Assembly (NCBI RefSeq): GCF_965660005.1
Contig: NZ_CBFHYF010000033.1
Location: 1 to 18,292 of the forward strand
DNA: 18,292 nt
Source: Porticoccus sp965660005
GTDB taxonomy: Bacteria > Pseudomonadota > Gammaproteobacteria > Pseudomonadales > Porticoccaceae
Direction of reading: 5' to 3'
Shown one piece after another: positions 1 through 7,093 of the stretch. A model generated the notes under the pieces. That model was not told where the DNA came from. It saw only the letters and a list, made by a program, of their open reading frames with translations, and did no database searches. The translations under genes were made by a program, and so were the position numbers. How positions within the stretch are numbered: position 1 is the stretch's first letter; each line of letters opens with the position of its first letter.

Positions 1-405
1 AACTGGATGCACGGCCACATGGATGTCTGGCTGACACGCTTGGCACCGGGTTACCGCACCATCCGTGCGATTGTGACGCAATTACTTGGCGGTAGTGGCG
101 AAACCACGCTACTCAGTGGCCAGACCGCGCTGGCAAAAATCTACGGTGCGGATTCACCGGTCACGGTGACGGCGATTGTCACCAGTCGGCATGCGGACGG
201 TGCCTTTACGGTATTTGTGCCCACGGCACCGATACCGACCTCCGGTATGACCTATCACCTGCCGGCTGAGTGCGTGCAGATACTGCCGCATGTTTCGGTG
301 GAAGAAGCCATGCGAACCATTATAGCCTGTGGCTCGGGTTCTGCTGAAATGCTGGCCGGCAATGCGCGCAAGGCGGCGGAAAAATCCCCGGATTACGAGG
401 AGTAA
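1..405 (+). CDS. DUF502 family membrane protein, C-terminal part (5' end outside window)
   Basis: The reading frame is open from base 1, so the start lies to the left; about 134 C-terminal residues are present, ending at a TAA. The segment FVFVPTAPIPTSGM followed by a stretch ending HVSVEEAMRTIIACG matches the conserved C-terminal signature of DUF502 proteins, in which a VPTTPNPTSG-like block is followed by a 'MSVEEAMK.IISGG'-like block. Members of the family usually have two N-terminal membrane helices, which would be outside the window. The biochemical role of DUF502 is unknown. The tail after the signature is charged and ends DYEE. The next gene follows after about 80 bases on the same strand, so co-transcription is possible but not shown. 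The family call is from recalled motifs; the partial status is certain. Confidence 0.75.
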   Translation, partial: NWMHGHMDVWLTRLAPGYRTIRAIVTQLLGGSGETTLLSGQTALAKIYGADSPVTVTAIVTSRHADGAFTVFVPTAPIPTSGMTYHLPAECVQILPHVSVEEAMRTIIACGSGSAEMLAGNARKAAEKSPDYEE

Positions 406-483
406 CAGACAGGTTGCCGGTAGTGATCTATGCTGCGAGTGACAGAAGTACGGGCTATGACATCAGTGTATTAAGGTGGAACA

Positions 484-1140
484 GTGATCAATAAGAGTTA
501 TCCGGTTCAGAGATTATGCCTGCCATTTGCGTTGCTGGTGATACTGGTGCATCTGTCGGCCTGCTCCTCCGTTTCGCAAACCCAGGAGGCCCTGCGGACG
601 GCGGAGGTCTGCTGCAAAGATTTCCCGGCCATGTCCTATGCTGTGATCCGCTCGGTCAAGCCCTCGGATGCTCCGGTCGACATTGAACTGAGTGATCGTT
701 CGCCGGTGTTCGCTTTCAGCACAGGAAAGAGCTATTTCTCGGCCTATACCCTGAGTCCCGGACAGTCGGGCACTGATTTGTTATTGGTGTTTGCGCCGGG
801 TCGCTTCAATGCGCTGAACAGCGGGGCTTTCTGTCCGGTAGTGACCTATCTGAACCGTCAGCACGAACCGATCGCAAGCGAGGATCTGTCGATCCGCTGG
901 GTCTCGGCCGATCAATCCAGGACCGGCTACTGGACAGCGGCGCAAACGGTGCCCGTCGAAGCCAGTTACCTGATCGTTCACACCACCGATCAGCTCATGT
1001 CGCGGCAACTGGCGATTGATGCCGTGACAGAAAAACAGACCATTATGGTGGGCTATGCCGTGGCAACCATTCCTGTCACCCGGGCGGCGGGTTATCGGTG
1101 TCTGCCGGTGGGCGGGGTTAAAGTGATTCTGTTGGGCTGA
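484..1140 (+). CDS. Putative lipoprotein, MalM-like
   Basis: This 218-residue protein begins at a GTG preceded by a good ribosome binding site, AAGGTGG at 473-479, four bases upstream. The N-terminus is a signal sequence with a hydrophobic run (residues 11-24) and a lipobox LSAC, with Cys27 as the likely lipidated residue, so the mature protein should be anchored in the envelope. The remainder is largely beta-type and contains SPVFAFSTGKSYFSAYTL (about 73-90) and a later block YLIVHTTDQ. These resemble the MalM (maltose operon periplasmic protein) family, whose molecular role is poorly defined. No maltose transport or amylolytic gene lies nearby, so a link to maltose is not supported here. 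Cysteines are also found near residues 43-44, 117 and 205. Lipoprotein status is well supported; the MalM assignment is moderate. Confidence 0.65.
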   Translation: MINKSYPVQRLCLPFALLVILVHLSACSSVSQTQEALRTAEVCCKDFPAMSYAVIRSVKPSDAPVDIELSDRSPVFAFSTGKSYFSAYTLSPGQSGTDLLLVFAPGRFNALNSGAFCPVVTYLNRQHEPIASEDLSIRWVSADQSRTGYWTAAQTVPVEASYLIVHTTDQLMSRQLAIDAVTEKQTIMVGYAVATIPVTRAAGYRCLPVGGVKVILLG

Positions 1141-1185
1141 CCATCCACCGGTCAGCGACTTATACAATTGCAGGTGACGTTACCG

Positions 1186-1590
1186 ATGCCATATGCGCTG
1201 CTCGCCGATCTGATACTGATTTTTCACGTTGGGTTTGTGCTGTTTGTGGTCGGTGGTCTGATGATGATTGTGCTGGGCAATCTGCGGCATTGGCGATGGG
1301 TGAACCATTGGTGGTTCCGGCTGATGCACCTCGGTATGATCGCGGTGGTGGTGGCCGAATCATGGCTCGGATGGGTCTGCCCATTGACGACCCTTGAACA
1401 GTGGTTGCGGACCAGAGCAGGGGATACCAGCTACAGTGGCAGTTTTATTGAATACTGGTTACAGAAGTTGCTCTATTACGATGCGCCGTCCTGGGTTTTT
1501 ATGCTGATTTATTCCCTGTTCGGATTGCTGGTATTGGCCAGCTGGTGGTTTTTCCCCCCTGTCATCGATCGGCGAAAAAATAATGGTTGA
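1186..1590 (+). CDS. DUF2784 family integral membrane protein
   Basis: The start is placed at ATG 1186 because AGGTGA at 1172-1177 sits eight bases upstream; a TTG at 1168 would extend the protein by six residues but has no better site. The 134-residue product has four likely membrane segments (about 5-31, 44-64, 86-96 as a weaker one, 101-124). The block VCPLTTLEQWLR (64-75), followed by YSGSFIEYWLQKLLYYDAP (83-101), is the characteristic signature of DUF2784, a small inner-membrane family of unknown function. It is rich in Trp, Tyr and His within or near the membrane (WRWVNHWWFRLMHLG, 37-50), which could suggest cofactor or metal contact but proves nothing. It lies 45 bases after the MalM-like gene and 43 before the DUF2007 gene, all on one strand. 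Confidence 0.85.
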   Translation: MPYALLADLILIFHVGFVLFVVGGLMMIVLGNLRHWRWVNHWWFRLMHLGMIAVVVAESWLGWVCPLTTLEQWLRTRAGDTSYSGSFIEYWLQKLLYYDAPSWVFMLIYSLFGLLVLASWWFFPPVIDRRKNNG

Positions 1591-1633
1591 ACAGTATTCT
1601 CTGGTTCGAGCATCGAGATAAAAGGACTAAGCC

Positions 1634-2032
1634 TTGATTACGGTTGCCACGTACTCCTTTCCCCATGAGGCACACATTGCCAAACTGAAACTGGACGCCA
1701 AGGGGATTCCCGCCTTTGTCGCCGATGAGCACACCATCAATATGCAGTGGTTGTATTCCTCGGCGATGGGAGGCGTGAAGCTAAAGGTGCCAGCGCCGTT
1801 TGCCGATCAGGCGACCGAGGCGCTGGCGGAGGATTTCTCCGATCTGTTTGAGGACGAGGCTGAGGATGATCCCGAACGGCGGGCCTGTCCGAGCTGCGGC
1901 AGTCTGGAAATGAGCCCCTACATCCGTGGTAGAAAACCGGCTTTTTTGGTGTTTTTGCTGTTGGGATTTCCGCTGTTTTTCTACAAGCGCGGGCTCAGAT
2001 GTGCTCATTGTGGAACGTTCGTTGCCCTCTGA
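1634..2032 (+). CDS. DUF2007 domain protein with C-terminal split zinc ribbon
   Basis: The chosen start is TTG 1634, preceded by AAAGGA at 1621-1626, seven bases away. The 132-residue protein begins with a DUF2007-type ('putative signal transducing protein') ferredoxin-like fold: ITVATYSFPHEAHIAKLKLDAKGI, then GGVKLKV and a helix rich in Ala and Glu. An acidic linker (about 69-82) follows. The C-terminal part carries two Cys pairs, CPSC (85-88) and CAHC (123-126), as in a zinc ribbon. Between them lies an unusually hydrophobic stretch, AFLVFLLLGFPLFFY (103-117), that could touch or enter the membrane. DUF2007 proteins have no established biochemical role. The gene ends 15 bases before the convergent mnmC stop codon. 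Confidence 0.75.
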   Translation: MITVATYSFPHEAHIAKLKLDAKGIPAFVADEHTINMQWLYSSAMGGVKLKVPAPFADQATEALAEDFSDLFEDEAEDDPERRACPSCGSLEMSPYIRGRKPAFLVFLLLGFPLFFYKRGLRCAHCGTFVAL

Positions 2033-2047
2033 CAGACTCGGCCCCGG

Positions 2048-4141
2048 TCAGTGTTTGTTGCGCTTCATATCCCGAATAATGAAACGTCCCGGGTGTATCG
2101 CCTGACGCAAATCCCGTTTCATCGGTGCCACCTCGCTGCATATCTGGCTGGCCAGCAATTCGGCACAGAGCGGCGCGTAGCTCATGCCCCGGGAACCGTG
2201 ACCACAGTTCAGATACAACCCCGGCCAGTAACTCCCCGCTATCGGGATGTGAGCGCGGGCATTTTTCCTCAGCAGTCCATAATGTTCCAGATAATCTTCC
2301 AGCACCGGTGCCGGGCCGGCGATGGGCAGATAGTCCGGAGTGGTGCAGCGGAATGCAGTGCGCCCAGTGATGTTTTCCGGGTTCAGTGTGCTGAACAGTG
2401 CGGCGGCTGCAGGGTCGGTATTGGCTAACTGCCGCAGGTTGGTCTGGTGATCCTCGGTGCGAACCCCATTGCTGGTATCACCGGGATGGTAGGTGGCACC
2501 GAGGGTGTGAATGCCGTTGTCTGCCGGTGCCAGATAGCCTTCACCACAGATTACCGTTTTCAGGTTTCGACTGTGGTCAGTTTCCGGCAGGTAGCTGATC
2601 TGGCCGCGAATCTGTTGCAACGGTAGGTGATTTGTTTGCTCGAACCGGTTGCTGTCCTGGGCGCTGGCTATCACCACTGCCGCTGCCGACGCGATGCTGT
2701 TGCCTTCATCATCCAGAGTGCACCATTTTCCTGCCTGGTAGTCGAGGCGGGCAACCTCCGCAGTTTGCCTTGCTATCAGGGGGTGGTTGGCCAGTGCGGC
2801 GCAGACGTCGGGGGGGGTTACCCAGCCCAGTTGCGGGAAAAACAGCCCCAGCTCGGCATTGAGGGATACCCCGGCCACCTTGGCTATGCGGGAACCTTGC
2901 ACCAGTCTGACCAGTTCCGAGGGGTATTGGGCCGCCATTTGTTCAAAGCTCGCCCGATCTTTTTCGGACCCGGGCAAGACCAGTACCCCACAGGGGTTGC
3001 CGCCGTGGTCCAGAAACTCCCGGTGATAGCGGCTGGCATATAACAGTGACATCAGGCCAAACTGTGCCAGGGGTGAAGTTTTGCTGGACAGTTTGGGGTA
3101 AAGAATCCCCTGGGGGTTGCCGGAGCCCTCCTGAGCCAGCGTCGGATGACGTTCGATCAATGTCACCGTTATCCCGCGTTTCGCCAGCGCCCTCGCTGTG
3201 GTGCAACCGGCAATGCCACCGCCGATAACCAGCGCACTGTCGCGGTCACCGGCGGATGAGCTTTGCAATGGCAGGTACCAGGGCGGCTGGTGCGTTGCAT
3301 TGAAGGTGGCCGGTTGCCAGTGCTGCGCCGTGGCGGTGTCAGTTTCCGGGGCCGGACTGGTGGTCATTCGGCCGCGTAACATGTCGCGCTTTTCGGCAAA
3401 CCCGGCTACTTTTTCCACCTTGAATCCCACCTGCTGCAGGCCGCGACGGACAATGCCGGCGGCGGTAAAAGTGCTGAAGGTGGTAGCGGGGCGGCTCAGC
3501 CTGGCAATAGTTTGAAACAGTTCCGGGGTCCACAGCTGCGGATTTTTTGCCGGGGCAAAACCGTCCAGAAACCAGGCGTCTACAGTGGGGTTCCCCCGGA
3601 ATGAAAACAGTGGATGATCACTGCCCTGAAGGCTGGCAAACATGTCACTGGCTTCGCCATAGAGCAGTGTGAGAACGACCCGACCTCCGGCCAGAGAGAG
3701 TCGATGAATACCGGGCACTGCGGGGGGATATTGCCAAAGCAGCTCAGTGGCCAATGATCCAAGCGCAGGCCACAGTGACAACGCTTTTTTGAGATCGGGA
3801 TGGGACAGGGGGTATTTTTCGGCGGAGACAAAATGCAGGGTGCCCATGGTACCCTGATCCAGCCAGCAGCTGGCGACCGTAAGGAAATTCAGGCCGGTGC
3901 CGAACCCGGTTTCGCCGATGGTGAAAACAGGGCATTCAAGCGTTGTCCAGCGCTGCGGCAGCCTGTTGTGGTGCAAAAAGACATGACGGGTTTCCGCCAT
4001 GCCATCGGTGCGGGAAAAGTACAGGTCGTCGAAATCTTTGGCACGCGGTTGGCCCTCTGCGTCCCAACTTATGGTGGCCTGTTTGAGTTTTTCTGCGGCG
4101 GGTTCCGGCATTGATAAGTCTGCAGCTGTGACAGAGGGCAT
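2048..4141 (-). CDS. mnmC: Bifunctional tRNA wobble-uridine modification enzyme MnmC
   Basis: MnmC finishes the mnm5 side chain at U34 of certain tRNAs: the C-terminal FAD domain removes the carboxymethyl group from cmnm5(s2)U, and the N-terminal SAM domain methylates the resulting nm5(s2)U. The 697-residue length fits the full fused form. Visible motifs are AKDFDDLYFSR near 34-44, the SAM loop GETGFGTGLNFL at 76-87, DGFAPAKNP at 193-201, and the dinucleotide-binding IGGGIAGCTTARAL at 306-319 followed by GNPQGILYPKLS at 341-352. The C-terminus contains a COG-typical FRCTTPDYLP block and GHGSRGM. The start is uncertain: the ATG at 4141 and the one at 4111 (residue 11) both lack a strong ribosome binding site, and comparison with E. 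coli MnmC would allow the shorter form. It is divergent from the MAPEG gene, with 56 bases between them. A likely substrate, tRNA-Glu(UUC), is encoded at 16788. Confidence 0.96.
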   Translation of the reverse strand: MPSVTAADLSMPEPAAEKLKQATISWDAEGQPRAKDFDDLYFSRTDGMAETRHVFLHHNRLPQRWTTLECPVFTIGETGFGTGLNFLTVASCWLDQGTMGTLHFVSAEKYPLSHPDLKKALSLWPALGSLATELLWQYPPAVPGIHRLSLAGGRVVLTLLYGEASDMFASLQGSDHPLFSFRGNPTVDAWFLDGFAPAKNPQLWTPELFQTIARLSRPATTFSTFTAAGIVRRGLQQVGFKVEKVAGFAEKRDMLRGRMTTSPAPETDTATAQHWQPATFNATHQPPWYLPLQSSSAGDRDSALVIGGGIAGCTTARALAKRGITVTLIERHPTLAQEGSGNPQGILYPKLSSKTSPLAQFGLMSLLYASRYHREFLDHGGNPCGVLVLPGSEKDRASFEQMAAQYPSELVRLVQGSRIAKVAGVSLNAELGLFFPQLGWVTPPDVCAALANHPLIARQTAEVARLDYQAGKWCTLDDEGNSIASAAAVVIASAQDSNRFEQTNHLPLQQIRGQISYLPETDHSRNLKTVICGEGYLAPADNGIHTLGATYHPGDTSNGVRTEDHQTNLRQLANTDPAAAALFSTLNPENITGRTAFRCTTPDYLPIAGPAPVLEDYLEHYGLLRKNARAHIPIAGSYWPGLYLNCGHGSRGMSYAPLCAELLASQICSEVAPMKRDLRQAIHPGRFIIRDMKRNKH

Positions 4142-4197
4142 TTTACCAGCAGATCAGGCCATTGGCTTGATGGGTATTTTTTCAACAGGAGCGCCGG

Positions 4198-4596
4198 ATG
4201 ACTCATGCTGTCAGTATGCATATTTCAATGATTTATATTGCCCTCAGCGGACTGCTGCTGGCGGTGTTGGCTCTGGATGTGGTGCGCGGACGACTTAAAT
4301 ATCAGGTTGGTCTTGGCGATGGTGGCCACAAGGTACTCAGTCGCCGGATCCGGGTTCACGGCAACGCGGTGGAAAATCTACCCATCGCGCTGCTGTTGCT
4401 GCTGGCGGTGGAGAATGCCGTCTCCAGCGGTTTGCTGGTTCACGTGCTTGGCAGCTTGTTGATACTGTGCCGATTACTGCATGCGTATGGTTTGCGCAAA
4501 AGTGCCGGCACATCCCTGCCGCGGTTTTTCGGCACTGCGGGGACCTGGAGCATGATGCTGGCCTGTGTCGGATTGATTCTGGCAAACAGCTTCTAG
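4198..4596 (+). CDS. MAPEG family membrane protein (YecN-like)
   Basis: The 132-residue protein starts at ATG 4198 with AGGAG at 4187-4191 six bases upstream; internal Met7 and Met11 are weaker alternatives. It has about four membrane helices (11-29, 61-77, 79-95, 114-131). The hallmark is RIRVHGNAVENLP at 50-62, with Arg, His, Asn and Glu in the arrangement found in the bacterial YecN branch of the MAPEG superfamily. Eukaryotic MAPEG proteins are glutathione-dependent transferases, peroxidases or leukotriene synthases; the function of the bacterial YecN branch has not been settled, so glutathione use is only an inference. It is transcribed away from mnmC and toward fldB, ending about 80 bases before the fldB stop codon. 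Confidence 0.88.
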   Translation: MTHAVSMHISMIYIALSGLLLAVLALDVVRGRLKYQVGLGDGGHKVLSRRIRVHGNAVENLPIALLLLLAVENAVSSGLLVHVLGSLLILCRLLHAYGLRKSAGTSLPRFFGTAGTWSMMLACVGLILANSF

Positions 4597-4606
4597 CTTG
4601 AGGCGG

Positions 4607-4643
4607 GAACCGTCAGCTTTGCACAAAGAACCGTCAGCTCTGC
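4607..4643 (+). repeat. Short direct repeat, two copies of 16 bases
   Basis: GAACCGTCAGCTTTGC at 4607-4622 recurs as GAACCGTCAGCTCTGC at 4628-4643, with one mismatch and a period of 21 bases. It lies in the convergent gap between the MAPEG gene and fldB. No clear hairpin or T-run is associated with it, so it is recorded as a sequence feature without a function. Confidence 0.6.
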
Positions 4644-4678
4644 GTGATCGGTATCCGGGTAGCGGGGTCGCCCTGTTA

Positions 4679-5206
4679 TTACCTGTCGAGGCCAAACTCG
4701 CGCAGGATCTGGGCGCACCAGCGGGCAATTCGCTGATCGGTCAATTCGAACTGATTTTCGTCGTCAATTGCCAGCCCGACGAAGTGTTTGCCGTCTGCAG
4801 TAAGTGCCTTGGAATCGGTGAATTCAAACCCCTCCGTCGGCCAGAAGCCGACCGTGGTTGCTCCCAGTGCACTCACTTTTGCCCAGAGGAATCCCAGTGC
4901 GTCGAGGAACCACTCGGGATAACCTGCCTGATCACCCAAGCCGAACAGTGCTGCCGTTTTGCCGGTAAAGTCCACCTGATCGAGATCATCCCAGCAATTC
5001 TCCCAATCCTCCTGGAGTTCACCGTAGTCCCAGGTGGGGATACCCAATATCAGGCGGTCATAAGCCGCCATGAGGCTGACCGGCACCTCGGCAATGTTGT
5101 GGATGTCCACCATTGATTCGCCGAGTTCAGCGGCAATTTTCTCGCTGACCATTTCGGTATAGCAGGTGGAAGAGCCGTAGAACAGGCCGATGGGTGCTTG
5201 GGTCAT
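4679..5206 (-). CDS. fldB: Flavodoxin FldB
   Basis: This 175-residue protein is a long-chain flavodoxin, a soluble FMN electron carrier. The phosphate-binding loop is GLFYGSSTCYTEMV (7-20), and GIPTWDYGELQEDW (about 55-68) gives the aromatic residue stacking on the flavin. A third FMN contact is the ALFGLGDQAGYPEWFLDALGFL block. The sequence follows E. coli FldB closely, including STCYTEM in place of the STGNTE of FldA-type proteins, and WPTEGFEFT in the long-chain insertion, so fldB is preferred over fldA. In E. coli FldB is linked to the SoxRS stress response; no SoxS site could be recognised here. The ATG at 5206 fits the expected N-terminus but has a weak ribosome binding site. It is separated from trmL by a 245-base divergent region. 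Confidence 0.93.
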   Translation of the reverse strand: MTQAPIGLFYGSSTCYTEMVSEKIAAELGESMVDIHNIAEVPVSLMAAYDRLILGIPTWDYGELQEDWENCWDDLDQVDFTGKTAALFGLGDQAGYPEWFLDALGFLWAKVSALGATTVGFWPTEGFEFTDSKALTADGKHFVGLAIDDENQFELTDQRIARWCAQILREFGLDR

Positions 5207-5451
5207 AGCGTGTATCTGATGAATAGTGAGCAGAGGGTGATTCTACGGATTTTACCGCCACTCTGCATATTCTGCCGGTTGCCGGGTATCAGCAGATCCT
5301 TTTTGTGCGGCGTCATGTGCATTGTACGATCTGCGGTGGGGTTTGAGCATGCCGAAATGCTGAACAGGATACCCTGTATGCAGTAAAAACAGGATGTCTG
5401 CATTGCTGGACACCTGTTAGCATTGCCGTCTCGTATTTCCGTGATGTTCCT
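5207..5451. other. Divergent intergenic region between fldB and trmL, with a possible hairpin
   Basis: This is the longest gene-free stretch in the window and must hold the promoters of both flanking genes. On the minus strand a TAGAAT upstream of fldB could be a -10 element, but no good -35 partner was found. On the trmL side an imperfect inverted repeat, AACAGGATGTC at 5388-5398 and GACACCTGTT at 5409-5418 (one bulged base), could form a leader hairpin ending about 33 bases before the trmL ATG. It has no T-run, so it is not an obvious terminator. No small ORF with a convincing start was seen. Confidence 0.35.
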
Positions 5452-5916
5452 ATGTTTCACATTGCCCTTTATGAACCACAGATCGCTCCGAATACCGGCA
5501 ATATTATCCGTCTGATGGCGAATAATGGCAGCCATCTTCATCTGATCGAGCCGTTGGGTTTCGATCTAGAAGAAAAAAAATTGCGTCGGGCGGGGCTGGA
5601 TTACCGGGATCTGGCATCGGTGACCCGCCACCCGGATTACTCCACATTCCTTCAGCAAATGGGAGACAGACGGGTTTTTGCCTGCACCACCAAGGGCAAG
5701 GTGCCCCACGACAGGATTGATTATCGTCCCGACGATGTTCTGCTGTTCGGTTCCGAGACATCGGGTCTGCCGCAGCCGTTGATGGACAGTATCCCCCCGG
5801 CCCATCGTTTGAGAATTCCCATGCGTCCCGGGTGCCGTAGTATGAACCTGTCCAATGCGGTGGCCATCGTCAGTTACGAAGCCTGGCGGCAGGCCGGTTT
5901 TGCCGGCGGCCAATAG
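5452..5916 (+). CDS. trmL: tRNA (cytidine(34)-2'-O)-methyltransferase TrmL
   Basis: TrmL is a small SPOUT-class enzyme that 2'-O-methylates the wobble base of tRNA-Leu (CAA and cmnm5UAA anticodons in E. coli) using SAM. The 154-residue length is typical of this minimal SPOUT form lacking an extra RNA-binding domain. Conserved blocks are NTGNIIRLMANNG (14-26), the knot-forming LLFGSETSGLP (97-107), and IPMRPGCRSMNLSNAVAIVSYEAWRQ (122-147). The start ATG is supported by the family N-terminus (FHIALYEPQIAPNTGN), although the upstream ribosome binding site is weak. The gene stands alone, with 141 bases before the next gene. Confidence 0.96.
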   Translation: MFHIALYEPQIAPNTGNIIRLMANNGSHLHLIEPLGFDLEEKKLRRAGLDYRDLASVTRHPDYSTFLQQMGDRRVFACTTKGKVPHDRIDYRPDDVLLFGSETSGLPQPLMDSIPPAHRLRIPMRPGCRSMNLSNAVAIVSYEAWRQAGFAGGQ

Positions 5917-5945
5917 CGAAGCTGCGCCCTTCGGCCACTGGTATT

Positions 5946-5985
5946 GGCCGGTTGTGCCGGTTAGGATGCTTCGCCGGTAACCGGC
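5946..5985. repeat. GC-rich inverted repeat cluster downstream of trmL
   Basis: Between trmL and the exchanger gene, GCCGGTT occurs at 5956-5962, with another copy just upstream, and its complement AACCGGC occurs at 5979-5985. This permits a seven-base stem with a 16-base loop. GCCGGTAACCGGC at 5973-5985 is itself a near-perfect palindrome. There is no T-run. It could weakly terminate trmL transcription or be a REP-like element, but only the symmetry is seen. Confidence 0.3.
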
Positions 5986-6057
5986 TGGCAGGTTCGTATC
6001 GGCAAGGTCGATGCGTGTATTTTCAATAACTGAAAGAGAGCGTGGAAAGAGGGCGAT

Positions 6058-7038
6058 ATGCTGATTGCAATGCTGGCGATTCTTGTGGGTTTTGGCCTGT
6101 TGATCTGGAGTGCCGACCGATTTGTGGATGGTGCCGCGGCGACAGCCTACCATGCGGGCATGCCCAGCCTGCTGATCGGGATGGTGATTGTCGGTTTCGG
6201 CACCTCTGCCCCGGAGATGGTGGTTTCGGCCATGGCGGCCTTGGATGGCAGTCCGGAGCTCGCACTGGGTAATGCACTCGGATCCAATATTGTCAACATC
6301 GGCCTGATTCTGGGTGTTACCGCATTAATTCTACCGATCATGGTTCACTCAAAAATCGTTCGCAAAGAGTTGCCGCTGCTGATTCTGATCAGTCTGGGTG
6401 CGGGCCTCATGCTGTGGGATAATGCGGTGCTTCTCTGGGAGGCAGGATTGCTGCTGGCGGGGTTTTTCGGTTTGATTGGCTGGTCGGTTTTTTCTGCCAT
6501 TCGCGACCGGGATGATGCGCTGGAAAAAGACGTTGATCATGAAATGCTTGAGCATGCCATGTCGTTGGGAAAAGCCATTACCTGGCTGGTAGTGGGTTTG
6601 ATCGTGTTGATTGCCAGTTCGCGGTTGCTGGTGTGGGGAGCTGTCACCATTGCTGAATCCCTGGGGGTCAGTGATCTGATCATCGGTCTGACGATTGTCG
6701 CTTTGGGAACGTCTTTGCCTGAGCTGGCTTCCTCCGTGATTGCCGTGCGCAAAGGCGAGCACGATATCGCGATTGGCAATATTGTCGGTTCCAATATGTT
6801 CAATATTCTGGCGGTGGTCGGCATTGCAGGTCTGATTGAGCCGTTGACCAATCTGTCGCAGCAGGTGTTGGTCCGGGATTGGGCCACGATGATGATCCTG
6901 ATGGTGATGTTGCTGTTTATGGCTTATGGCTTCAAGGGTCAGGGCCGGATCAACCGGCTGGAAGGCTGCGGCCTGCTGCTGGTATTTATTGCCTACAATA
7001 GCTATCTGGTCTTCTCTGTATTAACCGGCCTTGCCTGA
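6058..7038 (+). CDS. Calcium/sodium antiporter, CaCA family (YrbG-like)
   Basis: The 326-residue protein shows the duplicated architecture of the Ca2+:cation antiporter superfamily: two homologous halves of about five membrane helices each. The first half carries the alpha-1 repeat GFGTSAPEMVVS (46-57) and GNALGSNIVNIG (71-82). The second half carries ALGTSLPELASS (215-226) and GNIVGSNMFNIL (240-251). The paired acidic residues (Glu53, Glu222) and Asn/Ser residues of these motifs bind the transported ions in the family. A charged cytoplasmic loop (about 147-168) separates the halves. It acts in the inner membrane, probably exchanging Ca2+ or another cation for Na+ or H+; the true substrate cannot be read from sequence. 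AGAGGG at 6048-6053 supports the ATG start. It is followed after 55 bases by a second metal transporter gene. Confidence 0.92.
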   Translation: MLIAMLAILVGFGLLIWSADRFVDGAAATAYHAGMPSLLIGMVIVGFGTSAPEMVVSAMAALDGSPELALGNALGSNIVNIGLILGVTALILPIMVHSKIVRKELPLLILISLGAGLMLWDNAVLLWEAGLLLAGFFGLIGWSVFSAIRDRDDALEKDVDHEMLEHAMSLGKAITWLVVGLIVLIASSRLLVWGAVTIAESLGVSDLIIGLTIVALGTSLPELASSVIAVRKGEHDIAIGNIVGSNMFNILAVVGIAGLIEPLTNLSQQVLVRDWATMMILMVMLLFMAYGFKGQGRINRLEGCGLLLVFIAYNSYLVFSVLTGLA

Positions 7039-7093
7039 CCCTTGGATAAATGCCGGGTTGTACGTTGCCCCCCGTTTGCTTTGGAGTGGATGC

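Noticed and set aside
5566..6153. 195-residue minus-strand open frame.
   Set aside because: It is antisense to trmL and the start of the exchanger gene; no ribosome binding site or family resemblance.
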